Origin: Dryas octopetala | Lineage: Eukaryota; Streptophyta; Magnoliopsida; Rosales; Rosaceae | Assembly: GCA_963921425.1 (NCBI GenBank) | Contig: OY992840.1 | Coordinates: forward strand, 8,062,501 to 8,126,500 | Direction: 5' to 3' | Length of the DNA stretch: 64,000 nt | In this document: one piece after another, positions 51,381 to 62,749 of the stretch | How the letters are laid out: every line of letters starts with the position of its first letter | Position numbering within the stretch: the stretch's first letter is position 1 | Notes under the pieces: generated by a model | The model's database searches: none | Seen by the model: the letters and a program-made list of their open reading frames with translations, nothing else | What the model was told of the DNA's origin: nothing | Made by a program: the position numbers and the translations under genes

Positions 51381-51937
51381 ATTGGTATGAACTGGGTTCT
51401 CGGGTTGGCTGGGTTCTGGGGAAAACGAAGGGTATGAGGAGGAAGAGGATGAAGAGACGAAGAAGATGGGCCAAAGACCACCCGCATCCGCCGCCGGAGA
51501 CAGTGACGGCGATGGAGAGAGACTGAGAGGGAAGAGAGAGAGAGACAGAGTGTCGGGAGAGGGAAGAGAAAGTCAGAGTGAGTGAGGTGAGAGAGGTGAG
51601 AGAGGGAGACGCGAACCCTTTTTTGCAAAAGGCCAGTGGTGTGAATGACCAAACAGGGCAGACCCAACTCAAGTATTCACAGAATGGTACGCAGATCAAA
51701 AAAAAAAAAAGACTGAGAGGGGAAACAGAATAAAAAGAAAGCAATGGCACGGGGCGTAAAAAAACGGAAAAGCAAAGGGCAGGAACTAAAAAGCGGTGAA
51801 AAGACAAAAAAAGGCCAAACTTACCCCGAAAATTACAACCCCCACCAACACAGCAAAAAAAACCCAAGGGCCAAATAGAATTTTCCAGCTACAAGCTAAC
51901 TACAGTAACGCTCATCTGCGCGTTTAGTATATATAGA

Positions 51938-52483
51938 ATTTGAGTTAGGCTGAGCCGAAGATTTGGAGTCCTGACTCCAACTCAAATTCGCTATGAATCA
52001 GGGAGGTCCGAGCCCATGATGGACCTGAACTTGAATTAAGAATAATTTGCTATTAATGAGGATTGTGTACATACCAGAATTGTGAGCTCATTCATAGAAA
52101 AGCTTGGTAAACTTGTGAGATAAAAATAAGAAGTTGCTTATAATATATTCATCACTTTTAAGCACATAACATGTAAACATCAAACAATTAAGGCTTTTTT
52201 ACCCAAATACCACCTGAACTATAGAGGGTGTGCTCTCATACCACCCAAACTTTTTTTCTTGCTAATTTACCACCTGAAATTATCAATATGTGCTAATTTG
52301 CCACCTAACATCCATTTTTCTGTTAAATCATCAAAAAATTTCCCAAACTTCCATTTTGTCCTTGAATACAATAAAAAAATATTATTTTAAAAATCCAAGT
52401 CTACTTCTCTTCATCTCCATCAAAATCCCACTTGGATGAAGCGCAACTAATCAAAGATGAAGGGACCCTTGATGTTGAGTGAC
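51938..52483. other. Spacer with one-sided MITE end
   Basis: 52190-52320 repeats ACCACCTGAA(C/A)..TGTGCTAATTTGCCACC phrases, like one arm of a fold-back MITE; the mirrored arm is missing. No gene. Confidence 0.4.
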
Positions 52484-53089
52484 CTGAAATTTCGAGTGAA
52501 AACTGAAACTGCATTGAAAACTGAAACTGTAGTGAAAACTGAAACTGTAGGTGAAAATTGAAAGTTTTTATGATTAAATTTGTTTGCATAGCACTGAAGC
52601 TGTTTTGGGTTGTGGGTGAGTTTATATTACCTGAAAATTAAATTTGTGGTTCTGGGTGAGTTGATGTTACCTGAAAATTAATTTATGGTTGTTATTGGAT
52701 TGATGTTACTTTAAAATTAAATTTGTGAGATTGAGTGCTTTTGGTAACTTTTTAGGCTGTGAGTAGTTTAAAGTTAATGAACTCTAAGTTTTACAAAAAA
52801 AAAAAAAAAACTATACAAAAACAATTGGGGACATGAAAAGTTAGGCTTGAAATTTTTGTTTCGAAGCGATGTATAGTGTCTCATTTTGTGAAGAGATAGG
52901 TAAGGTTGTCCAAACGGAAGTTTGAGGACATTAGTCTACGACCAAAAGGAAAAAGGGGGTTAGGCATTGCATTCTCCAAACTATTATAAACTTGCCTGTC
53001 TGCACTTGTTCAATTTGATGACTTCTCATAAATAAAATATAGTCTCAACGAGCTGATGGGTATCAAATTAACAACATGTGTGACAAATC

Positions 53090-53640
53090 ACATTGAGAAT
53101 TGTGTTGTGTTTTTAGCTCACAATTGATGATGTTTTAGGTCTATGGAACTTCCATGAGGGTTTAGAGTGGAATTTGGAGGTCATTTGGGCATAGAAGAGG
53201 GTCAACAAGGCCGAAGGATCGATCCTGATCAAAGGTAGGATCTATCCTATGCGAGTCTAAAGAAAACCACGTTTATGTAGGATCGATCCTATACTTTAGA
53301 TGATCAATCATACAACAAGCCATACTCAAGTCTGGAGTTATAAGATTGATCCTACAGCAGGTAGGATATCGATCGATCCTACTTTGCTAAATCTCACCCA
53401 AGATTAATTTTTGGTAGGAGAGATTAAGACCTAATGGGTAGGAGAAAGAGAGTTTGTGTGATCATTGTAATTTTCTCTTAAAATTAGTGAAATCTCTTTT
53501 GGTGCTCGTCGTGGCATGGACGTAGGAAAATTGCCCAACCACGTTAATTTGGTGTGTACGTTGTTTCTTTTGTTTGTTTAATTATTTGCACCATTTATTT
53601 TTTCCTTTGCAAGAAATCATTGAAACCCATCAATAACAAG
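53090..53640 (+). mobile_element. LTR-like fossil (Copia-type wording)
   Basis: AGTGAAATCTCTTTTGGTGC, then GTGGCATGGACGTAGG and CCAACCACGTTAATTTGGTG resemble the 3' portion of plant Copia long terminal repeats. The beginning of this sequence is shared by both palindrome arms; the rest lies in the left-arm-only part. It is a broken remnant without recognisable gag or pol in the window. Confidence 0.45.
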
Positions 53641-53929
53641 ATCCGTAGGGGGATTGAATCACACATAGTGATTTAATCACAAAACAATATTATTGATCAT
53701 GCCTAGCTTGGACTTGTAAATTAAAAAATTAATAAAACGAAAAAATACAATTAAATAAATGTTTGGCAAAGGTATCATTGAGCATGTGCTTGGCCTGCAA
53801 TAACCTCTCCACATAGCAACGTATTGTAACGTTATCTTGAGATTTACTCTTAAGTGAGGGACACCGCATTCAAGCGTTGGATTTGTTTAGTTATGTTCCC
53901 ATTCGAGTGACTTAGACTGTATGTTCGCA

Positions 53930-54365
53930 TTCAATTTGGTCCAAGCTGAAATTGACTTGACGATGGCACGCCCTTGCCCTAAACGCCAAAGAATTAATTA
54001 TATATGACTAAAGATTTGCTCCTAGTCTCCCTTTGGCTGAAAAATAGCACACAGTTTCTCTAGTTATGTACTCGCTATACGTGATTTGGATTCATATTCT
54101 AATTAAGTTTTTAAAGACCTTGTCCCGAGATTTGAAAATAACGCACGCCAAGAGACGGTTCTTAGCTCGGCCGCACCAGCACTTGATAGACGGTCTAAGA
54201 GCCTTGTCCCCTTGGACCGCATGTTGGCATTTAATTTCGTCCAAGTTAAAACCGACTTGGCGATGGCATGCCCTTGCCCTCAAATGCCAAAGAAGAACCA
54301 AAGATTTGCTCCCAGTCTCCCTTTGGCCGAAAAATAGCAGACAGTTTCTTTAGTTATGCTTTATT
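53930..54365 (+). repeat. Direct repeat of about 130 bp, period about 300 bp
   Basis: GTCCAAG..ACTTG(A/G)CGATGGCA, CGCCCTTGCCCT and GATTTGCTCC(T/C)AGTCTCCC occur in the same order at 53938-54068 and 54238-54362, within the left-arm-only segment. Confidence 0.8.
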
Positions 54366-56984
54366 ATTGTTGTTTGGTTTGATTATATATAGTTTATGTA
54401 ATACCAACCTTTTATTGTGTTTATATATAAATTTTTTAACAATTGGCACACATCTATTATAATTTATGTGAATTTATAAAATCATGTCAATATTTCACGT
54501 GATATTACAATTATACATAGTAAATTTTTAACTTGAACGTACCGTAGTAGCTCTTTTTAGTTCACATTCGTGAAGAAGCATTTGACCTTGCTTTTGACCT
54601 CGACCGAAAAGAAAAAATGCTTTTGACAATTTCAAGGGAGGAGGGTAAGTTTCTGCAACCGAAATTCCATGGAAGTTTCAACTTTCAAGTGAATGCGACG
54701 GAGGAGGCCCGGGTAATATTACGGGAGTCTGTTTAGGTGTGTCATTGTCATGTGTGATAAAGCAAGCTGGTATGAAATTTGATCAAGGCCTCTTTTAAAG
54801 TGTCCTCGTAATCACAATTTCATAATCTGTTTTTGACAGTTGCACGAGGTTTGCTTTCTAAGGTTGAATTGGTCCTGAAGGGAGAATCAGTGGGTGATTT
54901 ACACTTTGCACCTTAGTTCACAAAATCTCATACCCATCCTCAAAATATTGAAATCTAACATTTTTAACATCCGTCCACTTGATCTCGTCTGGAAGACAAA
55001 TGTGCAGTGGCATGGCACCTGTGAGACCCACTTAAAGCTGGCCTGGACATATCTAAGCAAATAAGAAAGGGCAATTTCAAACTTTCATAAAGGATACCTT
55101 CTAGAAGGTTTGCTTTATTATATCTCTAGAAGGTATCCTTTATGAAAGTTTGAAATTGCCCTTTCTTATTTGCTTAGATATGTCCAGGCCAGCTTTAAGT
55201 GGGTCTCACAGGTGCCATGCCACTGCACATTTGTCTTCCAGACGAGATCAAGTGGACGGATGTTAAAAATGTTAGATTTCGATATTTTGAGGATGGGTAT
55301 GAGATTTTGTGAACTAAGGTGCAAAGTGTAAATCACCCGCTGATTCTCCCTTCATGACCAATTCAACCTTAGAAAGCAAACCTCGTGCAACTGTCAAAAA
55401 CAGATTATGAAATTGTGATTACGAGGACACTTTAAAAGAGGCCTTGATCAAATTTCATACCAGCTTGCTTTATCACACATGAGATTTCACTAATTTTAAG
55501 AGAAAATTACAATGATCACACAAACTCTCTTTCTCCTACCCATTAGGTCTTAATCTCTCCTACCAAAAATTAATCTTGGGTGAGATTTAGCAAAGTATGA
55601 TCGATCCTACCTGCTGTAGGATCAATCTTATAACTCCAGACTTGAGTATGGATTGTTGTATGATTGATCATCTAAAGTATAGGATCGATCCTACATAAAC
55701 GTGGTTTTCTTTAGACTCGCATAGGATAGATCCTACCTTTGATCAAGATCGATCCTTCGGCCTTGTTGACCCTCTTCTATGCCCAAATGACCTCCAAATT
55801 CCATTCTAAACCCCCATGGAAGTTCCATAGACCTAAAACATCATCAATTGTGAGCTAAAAACACAACACAATTCTCAATGTGATTTGTCACACATGTTGT
55901 TAATTTGATACCCATCAGCTCGTTGAGACTATATTTTATTTATGAGAAGTCATCAAATTGAACAAGTGCAGACAGGCAAGTTTATAATAGTTTGGAGAAT
56001 GCAATGCCTAACCCCCTTTTTCCTTTTGGTCGTAGACTAATGTCCTCAAACTTCCGTTTGGACCACCTTACCTATCTCTTCACAAAATGAGACACTATAC
56101 ATCGCTTCGAAACAAAAATTCCAAGCCTAACTTTTCATGTCCCCAATTGTTTTTGTATAGTTTTATTTTTTTTTTTTTTGTAAAACTTAGAGTTCATTAA
56201 CTTTAAACTACTCACAGCCTAAAAAGTTACCAAAAGCACTCAATCTGACAAATTTAATTTTAAAGTAACATCAATCCAATAACAACCATAAATTAATTTT
56301 CAGGTAACATCAACTCATCCAGAACCACAAATTTAATTTTCAGGTAACATAAACTCACCCACAACCCAAAACAGCTTCAGTGCTATGCAAACAAATTTAA
56401 TCATAAAAACTTTCAATTTTCACCTACAGTTTCAGTTTTCACTACAGTTTCAGTTTTCACTGCAGTTTCAGTTTTCACTCGAAATTTCAGTTATGGAGAA
56501 CACTTTTATAAAGTCGTAGTTTTAGTTGTCTGACACAGTTAACAAACTCAAAAAGTCGCAGTTTCAGTTCACAGTTTCAGTTTGCATTTTCATTTTGTTA
56601 TTTCAGTTCACAATTTCAGTTCATAATTTCAATATTTTTCTAGATTTGAGTTCCAAATCTTTTGACAAAAAAAAAAAAAGAGTTTCAGATCTGCGAAAAA
56701 GAAGAACAAGAAGATGATGAAAAGAGACATAGCGGGGAGAGAGAGAAGAGCAAAGAGAAAAACAAAAAATAAGAAATAAAATGGCAATTGATTATATTTC
56801 AAAATAAGCCAGCAAGTATTTGCTCCTGCAATACAATTAATAATTACCTTGTTGTTAAATAAAATTCATTAGTGCACTAGAGATTAAATAGGATGCATAA
56901 CATGCACCCTATAATAATTAATTCTAAAACTTATTTAAAAGTCAAACTTATTTAATTGTTTATAAATTTAATTCTTAGTTTTTG

Positions 56985-57415
56985 GGCCGGAACCTAGGAG
57001 GTCAGGGGCTAGAAGCCCAGGAGTCCAGAAGGGCTTAGTCTTTGGGCCAAGGAAGTCGGTGCCTAGGAGCCCAGGAGCCTAGGAGGGGCTTATCCTTTGG
57101 GCCTAGGCCCAAACGACATGATGTTAAGCCTTATGTGACTTGTCGTTATGTCCAGATGATTAGTCATACGAACAGAACCTAGGAGGCCGGAGCCTTGGGA
57201 GGCCGAAACTTAGGAGGTTAGGGCCTAGGAGGCCGGAGCCTAGGGGGCTGGAGCTTAAGAGGTCAGGGGCTAGGAGCCCAGGAGTCCAGGAAGGGCTTAG
57301 TCTTTGGGCCTAGGAAGTCGGTGCCTAGGAGGGGCTTATCCTTTGGGCCTAGGCCCAAACGACATGATGTTAGTCTTATGTGACTTGTCGTTATGTCCAG
57401 ATGAGTCATACGAAC
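56985..57415 (+). repeat. GC-richer minisatellite region
   Basis: Many copies of an 11-14-bp word like CCTAGGAGGCCGGAG, plus a larger duplication: 57000-57175 and 57264-57415 both run GGGGCTAG..CCCAGGAGTCCAG..AAGTCGGTGCCTAGGAG..ACGACATGATGTTA..CGTTATGTCCAGATGA. Tandem growth is evident; no gene. Confidence 0.8.
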
Positions 57416-57416
57416 A

Positions 57417-57502
57417 CGGAACATTACCATTGCGATTGGTACACTGTCTCTGATTCAAGTTTTTTTTTTTTTTTTTTTTTTAAGTAGATCTTTTAGAGCT
57501 TT
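57417..57502 (+). repeat. Direct repeat, left copy
   Basis: CGGAACATTACCATT, GCGATTGGTACACTGTCTC, a run of about 22 T and AGTAGATCTTTTAGAGCTTT. The same block recurs at 60582-60670. Confidence 0.85.
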
Positions 57503-58194
57503 TACTGTTGGCTTCATAGTTTGAATTTTAACCTAACTTAAAATGGCCACAAAGGACAACCACACAAACCCAGCCACCCCAAGTCCCAACCCCCAGCCGC
57601 CACTGTCGCCGGGGTCCATCCCTCTAGCCTCCCTTTCTCTCTCTCCTTCCGTCTGACTCTTTCCTTCTCTCTCCTTTCTCCCTTTCTCTTTCTTCTGTCC
57701 CTCTCTGTCCTTACCCCAACCTCACAGAAATGAGCATGGCTTCACAGATCTAAGACATCAAAACAATTCCAATCCCTTCAACCACACAGAAATACTTTGA
57801 GATAATTTAAAAATATAAAGCCTCAAAACCTCAAAACAGAAGAATTCCCAAAACTAAAATGGTTGAGATTGCACAAGAAAAGCAAGAATTGTGGTCCATA
57901 TAACAATCTCGGTCTAATAAGGATATAATTGATACAGTCAAAATAATAAAAGGATTTGAGTTAGTTTCCTAGTCTATATCCACTATAATAGACGATACAT
58001 AGACATTAAAGGGATATAATGGAAAATTCGGTCCTCTCTGTCTCAATAAATATATGTAGGGTTAATCCATCTAAACCTACAGACACACAAAATACATTTT
58101 ATGAGATTGGTTTATAGGAGAAGAGATAGAAACACGAATTTCAATTCTCAGACTTCTACACGTCTCTCAATTTTATTAAGTTAAACAATATTTG
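57503..58194. other. C/T-rich and AT-rich spacer with possible retroelement terminal sequence
   Basis: 57540-57720 is CCACCCCAAG/CTCTCTC-rich. 58020-58100 has CTCAATAAATATATGTAGGG and an LTR-like look. No partner or coding region was seen. Confidence 0.35.
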
Positions 58195-58540
58195 TTAATT
58201 CATGTTCATCAATTGTGAGCCAAAAATACAACACAATGCTCAATGTAATTTGTCACATATATGTTGCTAATTAATTTAATACCCATCAGCTGATTGAGAC
58301 AATATTTTATTTATAAGAAGTCATCAAATTGAACAAGTGCGGATAGGGAAGTTTATAATAGTTTGGAGAATGCAATGCCTAACCCCCCCCCCCCCCCCTT
58401 TTTCCTTTTGGTTGTAGACTAACGTCCTCAAACTTCCGTTTGGACAACCTTACCTATCTCTTCACAAAATGAGACATTATACACCGCTTCGAAAACAAAA
58501 ATTTCAAGCCTAACTTTTCATGTCCCCAATTGTTTTTAGA
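58195..58540 (+). repeat. Third, diverged copy of part of the palindrome arm
   Basis: It corresponds in order and orientation to 55845-56155 (TCAATTGTGAGC.AAAAA..AATACCCATCAGCT..CCTCAAACTTCCGTTTGGAC). It is less similar than the two arms are to each other and has a 14-C run near 58386. Confidence 0.85.
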
Positions 58541-58549
58541 CTCAAGTAT

Positions 58550-58785
58550 ATTTACATCCACCAACTATAGGGTCTATTTCAAGTTAGTCCACGAATTATA
58601 AAATATTTTAAATTTTTCCATTAACTATAGCGTTCATTTTAAGTTGATCCACGAACTATAAAACATTTCAAATATCCTCATTCATTATAGGGTTCATTTC
58701 ATGTTGGTCCACAAACTATAAAACATTTCAAATTTTCTCATTCACTATAGAGTTCATTTTAAGTTGGTCAACGAACTAACAAAAA
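58550..58785 (+). repeat. Minisatellite, four copies of a 60-62-bp unit
   Basis: Unit: CACTATAGGGTTCATTTCA, GTTGGTCCACGAACTATAAA, ACATTTCAAATTTTCTCATT. The copies are diverged. Confidence 0.85.
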
Positions 58786-58869
58786 ATATACAGATAGACA
58801 AAATCGAGTTGACCAAAGAATCGAACCGAACCGAATTATTTATATATATTTATATATTGATAGCTCTTC

Positions 58870-59910
58870 CCACACTTTTTGAGCCTCTTCCCACACTTTT
58901 TTAGCCTCTTAATTCCAACGCTTTTTGAGCTCTTCCCACTCTTCTAGAACCACTCCCCACATTTCTGGAGCCTCTTCCCACTTCCACATTTCTTGAGCCT
59001 CTTCCCACTCTTCTTGAGCCTCTTCCCACTCTTTTAGAGCCTCTTCCTACACTTTTTGAGCCTCTTCCCACACTTTTTTAGCCACTTCCCACGCCTTTTG
59101 AGCTCTTCCCACTCTTCTCGAGCATCTTCCCACGTTTCTGGATCCTCTACCCACTTCCACTCTTGAACCTCATCCCACTCTTCTTGAGCCTCTTCCCACT
59201 CTTCTTGAGCCTCTTCCCACACTTTTTGAGCCTCTTCCCACTCTTTTAGCAACTCCCGTTCCTTGGCCAGCTCATCAGTGAGCGAAACACGCTCGGCTTC
59301 GGATTCATTGAACTTGTGCTCGAAATCAGAGGCTTTCTTCTCCGATTTGCTTAAAGCCTCTTGGTACTCTTTTAGCTGCTTTTCTCTAGTCTCAAGGGAC
59401 GCAGACTTGGCCCATTCAACCCGCAAGGCCCTGTCAAGACGGCAGCTCATGGTAGCAAAGGCTTCAATCATCTGAAAAGGAAAATGGGAAAATTAGCCAC
59501 GTACTCTTAAATCAAATAGGAAAAGAAAGTAATTGAAAGAAGGTACATAGACAAACTTGGCAAGCTCCTTGAGATCCCATCAAAGCTAAATCATGGTGCG
59601 TCTTCGGCTGTAAAGCAGGAATATCGGCAGGAGCAATCAAGCTTCGAATCGTAGCCAAACGAACTTCGGAACTACCAATCGAACCTCCACCTAACTCAAC
59701 GTCATCAAGAATCCGGGCAGAACCAAGTGCATCTTGGCCGGGATCAGAGATTTCGAGCCACTCCTCGACCGGTTCGAGCCCTCCCAACAAAGTTGAACCA
59801 GAAGGGTCATTCACTTTTTGGCGCTTTCTGGCATCCGAGTCGTGCCTTGCGGGTCTCTTGGGCTTGTAGGGACGATGAGAAGGCAATTCACGAGGTTCAG
59901 TGACCATCAC
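58870..59910 (-). mobile_element. Fossil of a putative gypsy-type transposon, gag-like part (copy 1)
   Basis: Minus-strand sequence has an RHDSDARKRQKVNDPSGS block near 59840 and a coiled-coil block (59471-59034: ALSKSEKKASDFEHKF, DELAKERELL) running into a long WEEAQEEWEE-type repeat. The same order, with KRQKVDGP, is found in the copy at 61-62.7 kb. It is a broken remnant; no reverse transcriptase or integrase is seen. Confidence 0.5.
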
Positions 59911-61056
59911 TTGGAATGAAGAACCCTCTTCTCCCTGTTAGGTTGGAAAAGAATACTGGGATATTGAATTTGTTGCGGATGTCTAGGGGGTTTTTTTTGT
60001 TGCTTATACACTCAGTTACACGCCTCTATATAGACTTTAATACTTTATCCACCGACTTGCCCTCTGCCATGGACAGCTGGGCTTCAATCAGCCACCACTT
60101 TAATTTATCTATTATTCTATCAGCCCTAAACCTAATACATTGACTTCATATATATTATACTTTTACGGTTCACACTTCAACCATTCATAATTCAAAGTTA
60201 AGAAGAAAAAAAAACTATTTTAGTGTAATTTACTTATTTGATGCAAGAATTTACAATGTACTTTCTTTATTTGATTTTTTTTTATAAGTTCTTTACTTCA
60301 TTCAAAATATAAAACAAAAACAAAATAAAATTTATACTCTCTATCCCCCTTCTCAGTTTAGTTTATAAACCCTAAAATTTACAATTCCAACTTAACCAGT
60401 ATCATATATGATTCAAAACAAAAAATATTAATTTCTAAGATTTATTTTGAAAATTTAGTGTAATTCTTTTTTATGGAATGCAAACACAGTAAAAAAAAAA
60501 ATTTACAACAACAAATCTCATTCTATAGAACCTGAAAGATTTAGACTATTTTTTCCTCTTTTTAAGTCTACTTTATAAACCCGGAACATTACCATTAATT
60601 GCGATTGGTACACTGTCTCTGATTCAAGTTTTTTTTTTTTTTTTTTTTAAAGTAGATCTTTTAGAGCTTTGGAATTTGGGTGTGAAGGAGATGGATGGTT
60701 CCGCGGGTGGGGGAGAGGTTTGGAATTTGGGTATGTATTTTGATTTTTAATTCTTTAATTGTTTTTAAATTTAATTTTTAGTTTTTTTTTTTTTTTAACG
60801 TTATCAATATTTTCAGTTACTAACTTTTGCATCCACGTTTGGCATAAAATAAAAAATGGGCCCACCCGGTGCCGTGTGGACCTTTTTGACGAAAAAATAG
60901 ATGAATTTGATGGTGGGGTCATTTAAAAGCAAACCAACCAATCCGGCAATACAAAGAAGAAAGAATAATACAACTGAAACTTGTTTAGTTCCCCAGGCAT
61001 ATGAACCGGACCGGATCAGCCACGCCAAGGGGTGACTCGTATCGGATGATCCCCTA
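59911..61056. other. AT-rich spacer between the two fossil copies
   Basis: It contains the right copy of the direct repeat (60582-60670), poly-A and poly-T runs and no coding signal. Confidence 0.45.
60582..60670 (+). repeat. Direct repeat, right copy
   Basis: Same block as 57417-57502, with AAT added after CATT and a shorter T run. Confidence 0.85.
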
Positions 61057-62749
61057 TCATCGGTTCATCGGTTCGTATCGTATCGCTTCAGCACTGCGGT
61101 TAGAAGCGGATATGGACCTGGGATCAGCATCATTGGGAGTGGGGCCTACATCATGGCTCAGATCGAATTCATTGTCATTGGCCGATCCGAAGGTTTGATC
61201 TGATGCTTTGATGAATTCGTATCCACCTGGTTGAAAATCGTAGTGCTCATCCATCGCGTCCGGATCGGGCACCACACGCTCATCAGGTGGAAGAAGCGCT
61301 TGGTCCCACCCATAACGAAAGTGCCGAACCCGCTCCATGTTGATTACATGGCAGCTATTCTCATATTCAGACTGTCGGGCCTTCTGTTCGGCAGTTAGCT
61401 CTTCCTTGAGATTTCTTGCAGTCTCTTCAGCCTCCATTAGCTTGGCCTCTAATTCAGTAGTCTTGTCCCTCCATCTGTCCAAATCTTTCTCACACTCCTT
61501 TAGTGAGGTAGATTTGACTTGTTCTTCACACACAGCCTCATCCAAACATCGACCCATAGCATCAAAAATCTCCTTCAGCTGAAAACAAAAAGAGGGAATA
61601 AAGCAATAATTCAAATCAAGCATTAAACAAGTAACAAGAATTAATAAAGCTGAACCTTGCAAATTTGATTGGATCCGACTGAACCCAAGTCGGTGGGTCC
61701 ATCCACCTTCTGACGTTTTTGAGGATCCGAAGCATGTGTATCTAATCTCCTCTGCTTGGGGGCATGGCGGAGAGTAGGTTCACCTTCAACCACCATAGCC
61801 TCCTCCTCAGAAGGAGACATTTCAGAGGATGAGGAAGACTCCTCAGAATCCGTTGAAAATTGAAGTTGGGTATCCGAAGCAACAATATGGTCAACAAGAC
61901 TCTTATCTCTCAAACAACACTTGTTCGGATTAACAGTGTCCGGAGTATATAACCAATAAATAGGGCTCTGACGATCGCAAGAAATCTGAAGGAGAGTCTC
62001 GTCGTCAGAAAAGTCGGCAATATTCAAACGCAACCCGGCTAAATTCTCCTTTAACCAATTGATGCGCTCTTCAGCAAGTTCAATTAGTTCGCGATTATTG
62101 TCGAGAGCTACAAAACCAAAGAGTCAATATTGATAAAATCACATCAATAATAATATGATGAGTGCAATTAATGAAATTTGGGTATACCCGGTGTAACGGA
62201 AAATGCTGAAGGAATCCTGATATGGGAGACTTCAGGAGCTGCCCAATTTCCCGTAATAAGAAGAGGGCGCTTCTTCCAATCCTTACAGAAAGCAGGCTTA
62301 TTTCGAAAAAAGACACAACCGGGGGGAGTAGCAAAATGAAAATATTTATGCTCATGTCTCACTTTCGCACAACTATGAAAGTGGAAAAAATCCTTAAAAC
62401 CAACAGAGACACCACGCTTGAAACCAAAACCAAGAAGAGCCGAAAGCATGTGATATGCATTGGGATTTAGTTGCATAGAAGCTAAGCCCAATGAGTTCAA
62501 GGCCAAATGAAATAGGGGGTGAAGTGGGAACCTAATACGCTGCAAATGACTAGGGGATAGGACTATGGAATTCTCCGGCAATCCCCTACCCGAATAAATA
62601 TCGGACCCGTTAGGCAAGGGGCTAATAACAACATCATTAGGAACTTTGCCCAATTCCCGGGCATGAGCAATATCTTCTTTGGAAGGTTTCCAAAGAATAG
62701 GCCTTCCCCTAGAAACTTCATCGTTTTTCGCTTTTGAACCTTTAGCCAT
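61057..62749 (-). mobile_element. Fossil of a putative gypsy-type transposon, gag-like part (copy 2)
   Basis: Parts in minus-strand order: MAKGSKAKNDEV..LPENSIVLSPSHLQRIRFPL..FHLALNSLGLASMQLNPNAY (62749-62190), which matches the 'putative gypsy type transposon' family; an acidic and KRQKVDGP segment (62033-61650); and a coiled-coil segment with a tail (about 61580-61057). It is fairly open and looks younger than copy 1. No RT, protease or integrase part lies in the window, so it is incomplete here or a gag-only domestication. Confidence 0.6.

Larger units (their letters stand above)
47794..51937 (-). mobile_element. Helitron-like element B carrying host gene pieces
   Basis: On the minus strand the 5' end candidate is TCTATATATACTAAACGCGC at 51937. 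The 3' end has the GC-rich hairpin (47823-47806) and CTAG at 47797-47794. Between them lie exon-like pieces on the same strand, still flanked by intron sequence: a leader exon (51380-51163), two CENP-C exons (50668-50569, 49927-49763) and a lysyl-tRNA synthetase exon (about 49476-49405). No replicase was seen. The 3' flank is G rather than the expected T, so this border is less certain. Confidence 0.5.
52484..56490. repeat. 4-kb inverted repeat with two arms of about 1.37 kb
   Basis: The right arm 55125-56490 is the reverse complement of 54750-55105 followed by 52484-53496. The arms meet at TCTAGA (55100-55105 and 55125-55130) around a 19-base loop. Sampled stretches differ at only a few positions per hundred. 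The left arm contains 1253 extra bp (53497-54749) absent from the right arm. The outer ends are a CTGAAATTTCGAGTGAAAAC block with three CTGAAACTG repeats. No gene. Confidence 0.92.

Noticed and set aside
58870-59230. CRISPR-like regular repeats
   Set aside because: The GAGCCTCTTCCCAC repeats are contiguous coding repeats of a coiled coil in plant DNA, without unique spacers.
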